Below are positions 1 to 8,887 of a DNA stretch of 64,000 bases, one piece after another (the stretch's first letter is position 1; every line of letters begins with the position of its first letter). Under the pieces are notes generated by a model that was not told where the DNA came from, made no database searches, and worked only from the letters and a program-made list of their open reading frames with translations. Where the stretch lies: the NCBI RefSeq assembly GCF_003591005.1, contig NZ_QYYD01000011.1, positions 62,001-126,000 of the forward strand, given 5' to 3'. The position numbers and the translations under genes were made by a program. Origin of the DNA: Rhodopseudomonas palustris. GTDB taxonomy: Bacteria > Pseudomonadota > Alphaproteobacteria > Rhizobiales > Xanthobacteraceae.

Positions 1-430
1 CACACTCTTTGCGGCTGGCGTGCAGCGACGCGACGCTGAAGATGATCAGGAGCGTACCCGTGAACACCAAGGCGGCCTGCGGCACGCACGCCATGAAGCC
101 GAGCGCCAGTCCGATGAGGACCGCCGAGGTCGGCAGGACCAGAAAATAGTCCTTGTAGCGGTCGTGGAAGCCGTGCTCGGACAACGTGACGGTTGCAACC
201 AGGATCAGCAGCACACAGCCGAGGTAGGCCGGCACGGCACCAAACGGGATGGTGTCGGCGAACGCGTACATCAGCAACAGCGTCGCATCGATCAGATAGC
301 TGACGGCGATGAGGTCGAAGATCTGCCGCCGTTGCTTGACCCGCTTGGCACGCACCGCGAGCGTCCGGGCCCAATCGACCTCGTCCGCTGGCGCTGCTGA
401 AAGGGCAGGAATTGCGGCAGTTGAATTCAT
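1..430 (-). CDS. Membrane protein, N-terminal part (runs off the left edge)
   Basis: The reverse strand opens with ATG at 428-430 and stays open to the window edge (143 codons visible). After a basic cytoplasmic stretch (residues about 27-36) there are four hydrophobic segments at roughly 38-57, 69-84, 95-115 and 118-137, with a charged loop between the second and third. The visible part is therefore a four-helix membrane module. In alphaproteobacteria such modules often precede GGDEF or adenylate-cyclase domains, but the output domain lies outside the window, so no function is assigned. Confidence 0.7.
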   Translation of the reverse strand, partial: MNSTAAIPALSAAPADEVDWARTLAVRAKRVKQRRQIFDLIAVSYLIDATLLLMYAFADTIPFGAVPAYLGCVLLILVATVTLSEHGFHDRYKDYFLVLPTSAVLIGLALGFMACVPQAALVFTGTLLIIFSVASLHASRKEC

Positions 431-845
431 CGCTTGCTTCGATGCGCCTGAGTTGAGGGAACTTACGAGGAAAGCCTTTAGGTTTCGTATCCTTTGAGAT
501 TCGTCATTTTTCGAGGTGCGGTGTCTATGCGCTTGCTCAAATTGATCTTTTTTCTCACTCCGAGCCGCTGGGACAGCTTGCCGCGGGGACGGGTCAAGAT
601 TTGGAGCAGAGCGGATATGGCCGCCAAGGTGTCGCGACGCCGGCCGGCCCCTCGGCCAAGCCGCCGGAGACGAATCGGTCTAAACATCGGACTGTGGGGG
701 GCAGCGGACGCGGGGCGCCGGTGAGAGGTAACTGCTTCCGTGGTCGACGTCACAGAGGCGCTGCGCAGCCGGGCAGGATGATAAATTTGCCTTTTACTAT
801 CGAACCTTCCGCAGGTTTCGGCCGACCTATGTTGCGAGGCGGCCA
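431..845. other. Intergenic region between divergent genes
   Basis: This 415-base stretch separates the leftward membrane-protein gene from the rightward sigma-factor gene and must hold both promoters. Open frames here (for example 494-724) are rich in arginine and proline, have no family resemblance and no ribosome binding site, so they were not called. I see no clear terminator, repeat or recognisable operator. Confidence 0.5.
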
Positions 846-1415
846 GTGATTACCAGGCAGGGGACTGCGGACGAGGATCTGATCGCTCGGATCGCCCAGG
901 GCGACCGAATGGCGATGCAAGTCCTCTATGGCAGGCATCACGTGCGGGTCTTTCGCTTCGGGCTGAGGCTGGTGCGGAACGAACAGATCGCTGAAGAACT
1001 TATCAGCGAGGTTTTTCTGGACGTCTGGCGCCAGGCGGGGAAGTTCGAGGGGCGGTCATCTGTTTCCACCTGGCTGCTGGCGATCACGCGGTTCAAGGCG
1101 CTGTCGGCGCTGCGACGCCGCAAGGACGCCGAACTCGACGATGAAGCCGCTGCCGCGATCGAAGACCCTTCCGACGATCCGGAAGTGACTGTCCAGAAGA
1201 AGGACACGGGCGATGTTTTGCGGAAGTGCCTTGAAGGTCTTTCGCCCGACCATCGGGAAATCATCGATCTCGTCTACTACCACGAGAAGTCGGTGGAAGA
1301 GGTCGCCACTATCGTCGGCATTCCGGAGAACACCGTGAAGACCCGATTGTTTTATGCGCGCAAGAAACTGGCCGATCTGCTTCAGGCAGCCGGCGTGCAG
1401 CGAGGCTGGCCATGA
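846..1415 (+). CDS. ECF-family RNA polymerase sigma factor
   Basis: This 189-residue protein has the two-domain layout of group 4 (ECF) sigma factors. Region 2 is at about residues 25-92, with the core-binding AEELISEVFLDVWRQ segment followed by the STWLLAITRFKAL helix. Region 4 is at about 125-178 and ends in the helix-turn-helix IVGIPENTVKTRLFYARKKL. It would direct RNA polymerase to a small stress or envelope regulon. The start is GTG at 846. The stop overlaps the next gene's ATG by four bases, so the two are translationally coupled, as usual for an ECF factor and its anti-sigma. The target promoter cannot be deduced from this window. Confidence 0.92.
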   Translation: MITRQGTADEDLIARIAQGDRMAMQVLYGRHHVRVFRFGLRLVRNEQIAEELISEVFLDVWRQAGKFEGRSSVSTWLLAITRFKALSALRRRKDAELDDEAAAAIEDPSDDPEVTVQKKDTGDVLRKCLEGLSPDHREIIDLVYYHEKSVEEVATIVGIPENTVKTRLFYARKKLADLLQAAGVQRGWP

Positions 1416-2284
1416 TGGCGATGAGCAAATCGATGCTTGAGCATCGGGAGCCGGGCGACATCGAGGCGCTGTTGCCGTGGTATGCGGCCGGCACGTTGAG
1501 CGCTCGCGACATGCGCCTGGTCGGCGAGGCACTGGACCGCGATCCTGAACTCGCCAAGCAATACGCAGCGGTGCTGGAAGAATATGCCGCGACCATTGAG
1601 CTGAACGAGAGCCTCGGCGCGCCGTCGTCGAAGGCGATGCACAAGCTGTTCGCAGCGATCGATGCCGAGCCGGCGCAGGCGGCGCGGGCAGGCATGAAGC
1701 CGGCCGGGCCGGGTTTCGGCACTCGCTTCGCGGGCTTCGTGAAGGGGCTCTCGCCGAAGGTGCTGACCTGGTCGGCTTCCGTGGCAAGCATGGCGCTGGT
1801 CCTGCAGGCTGGGCTGATCGGCGCGATGCTGGTGTGGTCACCGGGCGGAGTGCTGGAAACCGGCACCTATCAGCCACAATTTGATCGCGCACCGGCGCCG
1901 CGCGGCGAGGAGCGCCTACCGGCGCCAGCGGCTCCCGCGCCGTCGTCACCGCCTGCTGCGACACCGCCGCCCGCTGCTGCACCGCCTACGGCGGACACGT
2001 CACGCTCGACCGCGGTACCGCCCGCAACGCAGCGGGCCGCGCCGCTCACTCGCAGCCTCGGCGGTGAGGTCAGTCAGCGGGCTTTCGTGCGCTTCGCTCC
2101 GGATGCACGTATCTCCGATATCACGGCGCTGCTCGACAGCTATCAGGCGTCTGTGATCGACAGCAGCAAGGGTGGCGTGTTCCGGCTGCAGTTCAGTGGG
2201 GCCAAGTCGCAGCAGGACCAGGCGCGGCTGATCGCCAGGCTGGAGAAAGAGCCGCTTGTCACCATGGCGCTGCCGGCACCGTAG
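1412..2284 (+). CDS. Membrane-anchored anti-sigma factor, proline-rich, unusual C-terminal domain
   Basis: The 290-residue product overlaps the sigma gene (ATGA at 1412-1415). Residues 12-75 have the helical anti-sigma pattern (DIEALLPWYAAGTLS), though without an HxxxCxxC zinc site. A single membrane helix lies near residues 118-145. It is followed by a long Pro/Ala-rich linker of about 60 residues. The last 75 residues form a compact domain with an RAFVRFAPDARISDI segment, resembling subtilisin-propeptide-like folds. The likely role is to hold the sigma factor at the membrane until a periplasmic signal arrives. The anti-sigma role is strongly supported by context; the C-terminal domain assignment is an inference. 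Confidence 0.82.
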   Translation: MMAMSKSMLEHREPGDIEALLPWYAAGTLSARDMRLVGEALDRDPELAKQYAAVLEEYAATIELNESLGAPSSKAMHKLFAAIDAEPAQAARAGMKPAGPGFGTRFAGFVKGLSPKVLTWSASVASMALVLQAGLIGAMLVWSPGGVLETGTYQPQFDRAPAPRGEERLPAPAAPAPSSPPAATPPPAAAPPTADTSRSTAVPPATQRAAPLTRSLGGEVSQRAFVRFAPDARISDITALLDSYQASVIDSSKGGVFRLQFSGAKSQQDQARLIARLEKEPLVTMALPAP

Positions 2285-2303
2285 CGGAATGCCACAGTCG
2301 TTC

Positions 2304-2392
2304 GTCATGGCCTGGCTTGCTCCGGCCATTTATGCCTTTTTCTGCATTTCCGGCAGCGAAGCGTGGATGTCCGGCACGAGGCCGGGCATGAC
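2304..2392. repeat. Family A palindromic repeat, degenerate copy
   Basis: Both arms are recognisable: GTCATGGCC on the left, and GCGTGGATG followed by GCCGGGCATGAC on the right. Several arm positions have diverged, for example TTTATGCC where other copies have TCCACGCC. It is the oldest-looking of seven copies in the window. Confidence 0.75.
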
Positions 2393-2632
2393 GCGTCGAG
2401 ATGGGGGGCCCCAACCTAAACGGGCATTCACCGGCCAGCCTCGCAGGATGAGGACTAGTCCCTGTGGAGAGGGCGATAGACCAGCGCTTCAGTGTATCAA
2501 CGGATGGCCTTGTACCTGACACGACGGAGACAGAGGTACGAGCATCGATCTGCTGGCCGTTCTCCCCGCCAGCTTCTGAGAAAAATTCGCTACCCGCATT
2601 GAACGTTTGCCGCGGTCGTTTTGACTAATCAT

Positions 2633-2744
2633 CGTGGGAGCGCAAAGCCCCATTGAGGCTGTATTCGGCGCGAGCGCCCATCCACCCCAGCGCCAATATG
2701 GCTTGTGACCCGCCCGGCTGTCCCCCCGGGCGGGTCCTTTCTTT
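2633..2744 (+). ncRNA. Candidate small RNA
   Basis: A run of about 110 bases without a credible reading frame ends in a textbook intrinsic terminator. A possible promoter lies just upstream (TTGAAC near 2601, about 17-18 bases, then a weak GACTAAT element), which would start transcription near 2633. The segment contains complementary G/C tracts that could pair before the terminator. Neither neighbour needs this terminator: the anti-sigma gene ends 420 bases earlier and the next gene starts 180 bases later. I do not recognise a named sRNA family. Confidence 0.35.
2707..2744 (+). terminator. Strong Rho-independent terminator
   Basis: Perfect 11-base-pair stem GACCCGCCCGG (2707-2717) with CCGGGCGGGTC (2726-2736), an eight-base loop, then the T-rich tail CTTTCTTT. 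Orientation is rightward. Confidence 0.85.
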
Positions 2745-2925
2745 GGATCAGCACAAGACTGTCATTCTCGTGTCATCCAGGCGATCCCGATTCGCGGCGG
2801 CCCTATCTTCGTGGCGACACGGGGGCACCGCCGGCTGGACATGGTAAATTTTTGTTAACAAAATGCTCCATATGCTTGCGTTGATTCGTAAGTAGCGTCG
2901 CGTTCGTCTCCCCCCTTTCGGCGGA

Positions 2926-3510
2926 ATGATCATGGAAGTCACCGACGCGATGCGCGGTCGCGCGATCGTTGAGCGCTGGTGTGTGCTCGCAGAACAGCGA
3001 CTGGAATACCTCACTGACTTGTTCGAGACCGGCCGCTGGCGGCGTTTCTTTACCGAGACGGCGTTTCTGGAGAACATCCAGGAGGCTAAGGCAGCGGTCG
3101 ATACCTGGCAGGACCTATTGTATCGCGAGGCGACGGTCGACAATCATCCGATCGACCTGTCATGGCTGGGCCACAACAAGGATCTGGCGCCGCGGCCGAT
3201 CTTCTATCTCAGCGATGAGACCGCCATCGAGCCGACGCGGGTGTTCAACGTTATTCCCCCGCCTGCCGCACCAGAGCCGGTGCAGATTTACAGCGCAACC
3301 TTGCCCGCTTCGCCCGAGTGCGATCGTTCGGACTTTGATCCCATCGAGGCCGCTGCGCCGCATCTGTGCATCGTGCCACCTGCGGAGCCCGAGCTCGCCA
3401 TCGAGCCACCGATCCTCGACGAAAGCAAAGACGCGCCACCGGCTTGGCAGCACGCCCTCGACGTCGCGGTGTTGGCCGAGCGTTACCCGCTGCTACGCCG
3501 CGCCGGCTGA
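2926..3510 (+). CDS. Conserved hypothetical protein (TIGR03809-like)
   Basis: This is a 194-residue protein with no signal peptide or membrane segment. The first 65 residues are helical and conserved-looking (ERWCVLAEQRLEYLTDLFET, then WRRFFTETAFLENIQEAKAA). They match my memory of a family restricted to Bradyrhizobium/Rhodopseudomonas relatives (TIGR03809). The remainder is proline-rich and low in complexity, apart from a short C-terminal helix. A second possible start lies at 2932. The gene converges on the hydrolase gene, only eight bases away. No molecular function is known or implied by the sequence. Confidence 0.75.
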   Translation: MIMEVTDAMRGRAIVERWCVLAEQRLEYLTDLFETGRWRRFFTETAFLENIQEAKAAVDTWQDLLYREATVDNHPIDLSWLGHNKDLAPRPIFYLSDETAIEPTRVFNVIPPPAAPEPVQIYSATLPASPECDRSDFDPIEAAAPHLCIVPPAEPELAIEPPILDESKDAPPAWQHALDVAVLAERYPLLRRAG

Positions 3511-3518
3511 GCGGCGCT

Positions 3519-4523
3519 TTACTTGGCAAGAAAGTCGAGCACCAGCTCGCGATAGCGATCGGGCGCTTCGAGAAACACCAGATGCCCGGTATTCGGCAGC
3601 ACCTCGGCGCGCGCGCTCGGCATTTCGGCGGCAAGCTTCCTGGCCAATTCGGCGTTCTGTCCCATCCTGGCGCGCAGCGGCTCCGGGGCGCTGGGCTTGC
3701 CCGGCGCGTTGTGATCGTCGGCGCCCATGATGAACAGCGTCGGGCGGGTGATCAGCGGGATCTCGTGCGCCACCGGCTCGCGATAGATCAGTTGCGCCGA
3801 CGCCACGAACGAACGCAGCCATCGCGGATAGTCCGGGCTGCCCTTGATATTGAAGCGGGCATCGATGAACGGCGTGACCTGCTCGGGCGGCAGCTTCAAC
3901 GCGTAGTTGGTTTCGAGCTGCTTGCGATAGCCGTCGGCAGTCAGCTTGTCCTCGCTCGCGACGATCTTGTCGGTCGGTGTCGGCGGCACGTAGAGCCGAT
4001 AGTCTTCCAGCCCGATCGGCGCGGTCAGCACCAGATGGTCGACGCGGTCCGGATAGGCGCGGGCGATGCGAACGCCCAGCATGCCGCCGAGCGAATGTGC
4101 GACGACATCGGCCCTGGCAATGCCGAGCTTGTCCAAGAGAGCGATGGTGTTGCGGGCGAGATCGTCGAAATGCAGATCGCCGCTCGGCTTCGAGGATTTG
4201 CCGAAGCCGACTTGGTCCGGCGCCACCACGCGGTACCCGGCGTCGCTTAGCATCCTGATCACCGGCGCCCAATAGCTCGACGGGAAATTGCGACCGTGCA
4301 GCAGCACCACGGTGCGGCCGTTCGGCTGCGCCGGCACGACGTCCATATAGGCCATGGTGAGCTGCTCGCCGCCCGACACCACGGCAAATGACTGCACCGG
4401 ATACGGATAGGCGTAGCCTTCCAGGTTGATCCCGTAGGGCTCGCGCGGCGCGCCGTCGGCGAGCGCGAAGGACGGCGTCGTCACGACAGCAGCAGCGAAC
4501 AACATCTTCAGAAAATCAGGCAT
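3519..4523 (-). CDS. Secreted alpha/beta hydrolase
   Basis: The 334-residue product begins with a Sec-type signal peptide (FLKMLFAAAVVTTPSFALA, cleavage near residue 22). It then shows the alpha/beta hydrolase core: oxyanion-hole motif LLHGRNF at about 74-80, nucleophile elbow AHSLGG with Ser144, GADD acid region near 260 and catalytic NTGH with His314. It is probably a periplasmic esterase or lipase-like enzyme. The substrate cannot be told. It converges with the preceding gene and has its own promoter in the 480-base gap before the chemotaxis receptor. Confidence 0.88.
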   Translation of the reverse strand: MPDFLKMLFAAAVVTTPSFALADGAPREPYGINLEGYAYPYPVQSFAVVSGGEQLTMAYMDVVPAQPNGRTVVLLHGRNFPSSYWAPVIRMLSDAGYRVVAPDQVGFGKSSKPSGDLHFDDLARNTIALLDKLGIARADVVAHSLGGMLGVRIARAYPDRVDHLVLTAPIGLEDYRLYVPPTPTDKIVASEDKLTADGYRKQLETNYALKLPPEQVTPFIDARFNIKGSPDYPRWLRSFVASAQLIYREPVAHEIPLITRPTLFIMGADDHNAPGKPSAPEPLRARMGQNAELARKLAAEMPSARAEVLPNTGHLVFLEAPDRYRELVLDFLAK

Positions 4524-5005
4524 GAGCGTCCATCGAGGCGAGGAGATCCAACCACGACGCGCAACCGTGCAACTCGTTCCGGCGGTCCAGCGACGCAGCG
4601 AATGATACGGAAGGATAGACTAGACTTTCGGCGAAGACATGGCGGCCGGTAGCTCCGGCTTGTTGCTGGGCCGGTCGACGCCGCGGCCGCAAGACGGCCG
4701 AGAAACCCAACATCGTCAGGCGTCGGCGCGATCGGTTTGACCCATGTCAAGCTCTCAGCGTCGCTCGGCAGCGTGCAATTGCGACGCTTATTTGAACGGT
4801 TGTGCGGCTTGCCTCTTTAAACTTTCCAAATGATTCCGGGTGCACCTGAGGCCAGCGGACGGTGCCGTCCGCCGCAGATATCATCAGCACGCCGGGGGAG
4901 ATCCGACGCGACGATCGTGTCGACGCTGCGACGCGGATCGCTGCCTGCCGTGCACCGGAAGGTCGCAGCCGCGCGCGTATTCGCGCCCGCAGTGAAAGTC
5001 GGATC
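4524..5005. other. Divergent intergenic region
   Basis: These 482 bases lie between the leftward hydrolase gene and the rightward chemoreceptor gene. The receptor frame is open upstream to 4862, but that segment is Arg-rich and composition-biased. ATG at 5006 directly precedes the normal cytoplasmic leader, so the upstream portion is treated as non-coding. No clear operator, repeat or terminator is visible. Confidence 0.5.
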
Positions 5006-7069
5006 ATGACCCACACACCAACGCCGATCACACCTCGTTCCTTCAGCCCGCTGGCGCTGTTCACCAATCGCAAGATCAGCGCCAAAATTGCAATCGGCTT
5101 TGCCGCCATTCAGGTGCTGATGGCCATCCTCGCGGTGATGAACTACACCAGCTTCGGCAGCTTGGGAGCGGCGGTCACGTCGTTCGGTCAGCGCGTCGAA
5201 GTCGTCGACCTCGCGCACAAGATCGAGACCAGCTTCGCGGACGTACGAAATCTCGTTCGCGAGTACGGGCTCACGGGCGACGAGCCATTGGTCGGCGACG
5301 CCGAGCAGGCTGGTCGGAAACTCGCGGCCAGCATCGCCCAGGGCATGCACCAGATCCAGAATCCCGAGATACATACGCTGCTGACCGAGATCGATCAGCA
5401 GTTCGGTCAGTACAGCGGCAAGTTCGCCGAGGTGGTCAAGCTGCGCCGCGATCAGAACCGGATCACGACGGACGTTCTCGGTCCGGTGGGGCAGCGCCTG
5501 ATGGCGAAGTTCGAACAGCTGCAGAGCGCGACCATGACCGGCGACGGCGACGGCCGCAATGCGCTGCTGGTCGGGCAGGGCCTGAAGAGCTTCATGATGT
5601 TGCGGCTCGCCGCCAGCAAGATGCTGGGCGTCCGACTCGAGAAGGATGGGCTCGGCACGGCCGAGAAGTCGCTGGCCGATCTGAAGACCGCGCTGTCGGC
5701 GCTGAAGAATTCGGTCGACACCGGCTCGGAGCAGAAGCAGATCGCCGCGATCGAAGCGGACCTGGCGGTCTATGTGGACGGCTTTCGGCAGGCGGCGGCG
5801 GATGTCGCCGGCGTCGATGCCAAGATCGCCGAGATGGGCAAGGTGGCGGGCACGCTGGCGGCCGCGGCGGGGCGCATCAACCAGATCGGTACCACCGAGC
5901 AGCAGCAGATCAGCCACGCCACCCAGGCGCAGGTGTTCGATACCAGGTCGCAGACGCTGATCATCACCATCTCGGCGCAGCTACTCGGCATCGTGCTGGC
6001 GTGGCTGATCGGCCGTGCGGTGTCGCGTCCGATCGTGCAGATTTCCGATACGATGCGCGAACTCGCCGCGGGCAACCTCGAGGTCAAAGTCGCCGGCTCC
6101 GGCCGGCTCGACGAGATCGGGCTGATGGCCTGCACGGTCGAAGTGTTCAAGTCCAACGCGCTCGACGTCAAGCGGCTCAAGGAAGAGCAGGAAGAAGCCG
6201 AGCGCCGCGTCGCCGAACAGCACAAGGCCGAGATGCGGCGGTTGGCCGACGATTTCGAGGGCGCCGTCGGCGAGATCATCCACACCGTATCGGCGGCCTC
6301 GACCGAATTGGAATCGTCGGCCGGCACGCTGACGTCGACCGCGGATCGCTCACAGGAGCTGGCGACCTCGGTCGCCGCGGCGTCGGAGCAGGCTTCCGCT
6401 AATGTGCAGTCGGTCGCTTCGGCCACTGAACAGATGGCTTCGTCGATCTCCGAAATCGGCCGGCAGGTTCAGGAAGCCGCGCGCATCGCCGGCGAAGCCG
6501 TCGACCAGGCCCGCAAGACCAACACGCGCATCGGTCAGCTGTCGGAGGCCGCCAACCGCATCGGCGACGTCGTCGACCTGATCAACACCATCGCCGGGCA
6601 GACCAATCTGTTGGCGCTCAACGCCACGATCGAAGCGGCGCGGGCGGGCGATGCCGGCCGCGGCTTCGCCGTGGTGGCGCAGGAGGTCAAGGCGCTGGCC
6701 GAACAGACCGCCAAGGCGACCGGCGAGATCAGCCAGCAGATCACCGGCATGCAGGCGGCGACGCAGGACTCGGTCGGGGCGATCCGCGAGATCGGCGGCA
6801 CCATCGAGCGGATGTCCGAGATCGCCTCGACCATCGCTTCCGCGGTGGAAGAGCAGGGCGCGGCGACGCAGGAGATCTCCCGCAACGTTCAGCAGGCTGC
6901 GCGCGGCACCCAGCAGGTATCGTCGAACATCACCGACGTGCAGCGAGGCGCCACCGAAACCGGCACCGCCTCGACGCAAGTGCTATCCGCCGCGCAGTCG
7001 CTCTCGCGCGACAGCAGCCGGCTGCGCGACGAGGTCGGGCGGTTCGTCGAGACGGTGCGGGCGGCGTGA
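5006..7069 (+). CDS. Methyl-accepting chemotaxis protein
   Basis: This is a 687-residue transmembrane chemoreceptor. A short basic N-terminus leads into TM1 at about 26-46. A helical periplasmic sensor of about 265 residues follows, then TM2 near 316-337, HAMP about 338-390, a charged coiled-coil linker, and the signalling domain. The conserved hairpin tip lies around 524-550 ([20 protein letters not shown]). The periplasmic part looks like a four-helix-bundle sensor, so the ligand is unknown. ATG at 5006 was chosen over the upstream in-frame ATG at 4862 because the extra 48 residues are low-complexity. No che genes accompany it, so it probably feeds a chemotaxis system encoded elsewhere. Confidence 0.95.
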   Translation: MTHTPTPITPRSFSPLALFTNRKISAKIAIGFAAIQVLMAILAVMNYTSFGSLGAAVTSFGQRVEVVDLAHKIETSFADVRNLVREYGLTGDEPLVGDAEQAGRKLAASIAQGMHQIQNPEIHTLLTEIDQQFGQYSGKFAEVVKLRRDQNRITTDVLGPVGQRLMAKFEQLQSATMTGDGDGRNALLVGQGLKSFMMLRLAASKMLGVRLEKDGLGTAEKSLADLKTALSALKNSVDTGSEQKQIAAIEADLAVYVDGFRQAAADVAGVDAKIAEMGKVAGTLAAAAGRINQIGTTEQQQISHATQAQVFDTRSQTLIITISAQLLGIVLAWLIGRAVSRPIVQISDTMRELAAGNLEVKVAGSGRLDEIGLMACTVEVFKSNALDVKRLKEEQEEAERRVAEQHKAEMRRLADDFEGAVGEIIHTVSAASTELESSAGTLTSTADRSQELATSVAAASEQASANVQSVASATEQMASSISEIGRQVQEAARIAGEAVDQARKTNTRIGQLSEAANRIGDVVDLINTIAGQTNLLALNATIEAARAGDAGRGFAVVAQEVKALAEQTAKATGEISQQITGMQAATQDSVGAIREIGGTIERMSEIASTIASAVEEQGAATQEISRNVQQAARGTQQVSSNITDVQRGATETGTASTQVLSAAQSLSRDSSRLRDEVGRFVETVRAA

Positions 7070-7091
7070 GGGGCTGACTGTGTGAGATGAT

Positions 7092-7139
7092 CAAACAAGC
7101 GGTCTTGGCGCAAAGCGCTGCGCCGAGCCCGCTTGTTGA
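7092..7139. terminator. Long two-tier hairpin between the chemoreceptor and the nuclease/ATPase cassette
   Basis: The outer stem is AACAAGCGG (7094-7102) with CCGCTTGTT (7129-7137). The inner stem is CTTGGCGCA (7104-7112) with TGCGCCGAG (7119-7127), with one wobble pair and a six-base loop. There is no T tract, so it may be a bidirectional terminator, an attenuator, or a boundary element of the cassette. Confidence 0.6.
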
Positions 7140-7193
7140 ACTACGCAACATCGCTGTTGCGCGCCGCGGACGAGTTTGCCATCCTGCGGTTGC

Positions 7194-8201
7194 ATGGAAG
7201 TCAGGCTGCAATCTCGATCGTCCGCCGTCATCGGGTTGAGCGAGCTGGGCGAACGGGTGACCCGCCTCGCTGCTGGCGAGCGGCTGACAATTACCGGCAT
7301 CGGCGTCGATGAGATCCGGCAGGCCCTGACGACCTCGCAAGCCGAGCGGCCGGCGCTGATCCTGCCGACTGGACGCAGCACGGAAGTCATTCTGAGGCAA
7401 TTGATCGATGACCTGGCTGAGCTGGCGCTCGGCTGTTGGCCGCGTTGGTATGGTCAGGACTGCGTCAAGCCGGACGGCCTGCCTGTGCTGCCGACCGGCC
7501 GATCCGATGTGTCGGCGCCGTGGTTTCGTGCGGCGTCGAAACGCGCCGCCGCCGGCTACGCGCCGGTGTTCCGGCGGATCGCGCGGTCGATCGCGTTCAC
7601 GCAACTGATGCGGGCGATCGGGCCGCACGATCCGATTCTGGTGGCGCTGATCGATCCGGTCGACGCCGCGCGCGCGGCTCCGCTCATTCAGGTGCTGGAA
7701 TGGTGCGCCGGGCAAGGCGCATCGGTGGTGGCGCTGTTCCCCAGCCGGCCCGCAGCAGTCCCCCCGTTCGAGCGCTTGCTGTACGGAGCTATCGCGGTCG
7801 TAGCCACCGCCGAGCCGCTGCTGACACGCTTCATCGCTCCGACCGGCCAAGCGCATCACGCCAGTCTGATCGAGCAGCGCGTCGCCGCCGCCCTGCAGCA
7901 GGACGGCGAACTCGGGCCGCTGTTTGCCTGTAACCAGACCGTTGCACTGGGCGGCTATGGCAATCCGCGCGTTGATCTGTTGTGGCGCGACGGACGGATC
8001 GTGGTCGAACTCGACGGTCCGGAGCACCAAGCTGATCCGAATTTCGCCAACGACCGCCACCGCGACTACGAGCTGTTAGTCGCCGGCCATCTGGTGCTGC
8101 GGATCACCAATCAACAGGTCAGCACCGACCTGCAGGCCGCCGTCGAGAAGATCCGAATGGTGGTGCGCTTCCGTCAATCAACGCTCAACATCCAGTCGTG
8201 A
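7194..8201 (+). CDS. DUF559-type PD-(D/E)XK nuclease-like protein, first gene of a three-gene cassette
   Basis: With ATG at 7194 the product has 335 residues (an in-frame TTG at 7176 is less likely). The C-terminal 115 residues resemble the DUF559/Vsr-like endonuclease fold: Glu227, Asp261 in NPRVDLLW, the E272-L-D274-G pair in VVELDGPEH with His278, then the basic helix RHRDYELLVAGHLVLRIT. These are the residues expected for metal-dependent DNA cleavage. Residues 1-220 are alpha/beta, without a recognised family, and include ILPTGRSTEVILRQLI. The stop overlaps the next start (GTGA, 8198-8201), so the three genes are translationally coupled. It is probably the effector or cutting subunit of the cassette. 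Confidence 0.8.
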   Translation: MEVRLQSRSSAVIGLSELGERVTRLAAGERLTITGIGVDEIRQALTTSQAERPALILPTGRSTEVILRQLIDDLAELALGCWPRWYGQDCVKPDGLPVLPTGRSDVSAPWFRAASKRAAAGYAPVFRRIARSIAFTQLMRAIGPHDPILVALIDPVDAARAAPLIQVLEWCAGQGASVVALFPSRPAAVPPFERLLYGAIAVVATAEPLLTRFIAPTGQAHHASLIEQRVAAALQQDGELGPLFACNQTVALGGYGNPRVDLLWRDGRIVVELDGPEHQADPNFANDRHRDYELLVAGHLVLRITNQQVSTDLQAAVEKIRMVVRFRQSTLNIQS

Positions 8202-8887
8202 CCATGACCCCCAAACAAACTCTGATCATGTGGTGCCTGCTCGGCCGCCAGGGCCAGGCGATGCAAGGCGAGATCGTTCCCAAAGTCGAGAAGACGGACC
8301 GCGAGGCCCTGGTGGCCGAGCGGCTGATCTCCAGCACCAAGATCGGCCGCTCGATCGGCCTCAAGCTCGAGGACAAGGGCTGGGCCTGGGCCGGCCAGCA
8401 TCTCGGCGACGAACTGCCGAAGAACTATCAGGTGCTACAGCAATGGCTGGCGCTGCTGCAGCAGCATCTCGACAAGAACGGCGAGACGCTCGCCGACTTC
8501 ATCGGACAGGCGCCGGACTGGCCGCCCGCTGCGTCCGCGAAAGACAAGGCACCGAAGCGTAAGAGAACTCCGGCGCCGCCGCGGCCGCGCGAGCCGAAGC
8601 CTGCATCCCCGCCGACGCCGGAGCAGGTGCGGGCGCGGATCGAGCAGGCTTATTTGACGATTACCAATGGCCGCCGGGGCGAGCCCGTCGCTTTAGGCAA
8701 GCTCCGCGCCGAGCTGCCCGACCTCGACAGCGCAACGGTCGATGCCGCATTGCTGCGGATCCACAAGACCGAACGCGGCGCCGGGTTCGGCCGCAACGAC
8801 GATCCCAAAGATATTTCAACTGACGAGGCCCACGCCGCTTTCAGCGCCGGCGGCGATCCATATCACTTCATTTGGTTTCAGGCATGA
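8198..8887 (+). CDS. Small winged-helix-like protein, second gene of the cassette
   Basis: The 229-residue product (227 if started at ATG 8204) is not a family I recognise. Residues 1-70 look like a winged-helix fold (TPKQTLIMWCLLGRQGQAMQ, then LVAERLISSTKIG). A basic Pro/Lys-rich linker covers about 108-145, and a second small helical domain with an IEQAYLTITNGRRGEPVALG segment follows. The charge and fold suggest DNA or partner binding, possibly target recognition for the adjoining ATPase; this is an inference. It overlaps both neighbours by four bases, so stoichiometric production of the three proteins is likely. Confidence 0.75.
   Translation: MTMTPKQTLIMWCLLGRQGQAMQGEIVPKVEKTDREALVAERLISSTKIGRSIGLKLEDKGWAWAGQHLGDELPKNYQVLQQWLALLQQHLDKNGETLADFIGQAPDWPPAASAKDKAPKRKRTPAPPRPREPKPASPPTPEQVRARIEQAYLTITNGRRGEPVALGKLRAELPDLDSATVDAALLRIHKTERGAGFGRNDDPKDISTDEAHAAFSAGGDPYHFIWFQA

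Larger units (their letters stand above)
2285..2925. other. Long intergenic region with a degenerate repeat and a possible small RNA
   Basis: This 641-base gap contains a decayed family A repeat (2304-2392), then a candidate promoter and short transcript ending at the strong terminator at 2707-2744. It ends in an AT-rich stretch around 2845-2880 that may carry the promoter of the gene at 2926. No protein-coding frame here is convincing. Confidence 0.5.

Noticed and set aside
450-490. GGAAC...CGT pattern considered as an EcfG-type promoter
   Set aside because: The spacing between the two boxes is about 23 bases, far from the 16-17 expected.
494-724. Short frame upstream of the sigma-factor gene
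   Set aside because: Arg/Pro-rich low-complexity translation, no ribosome binding site and no family resemblance.
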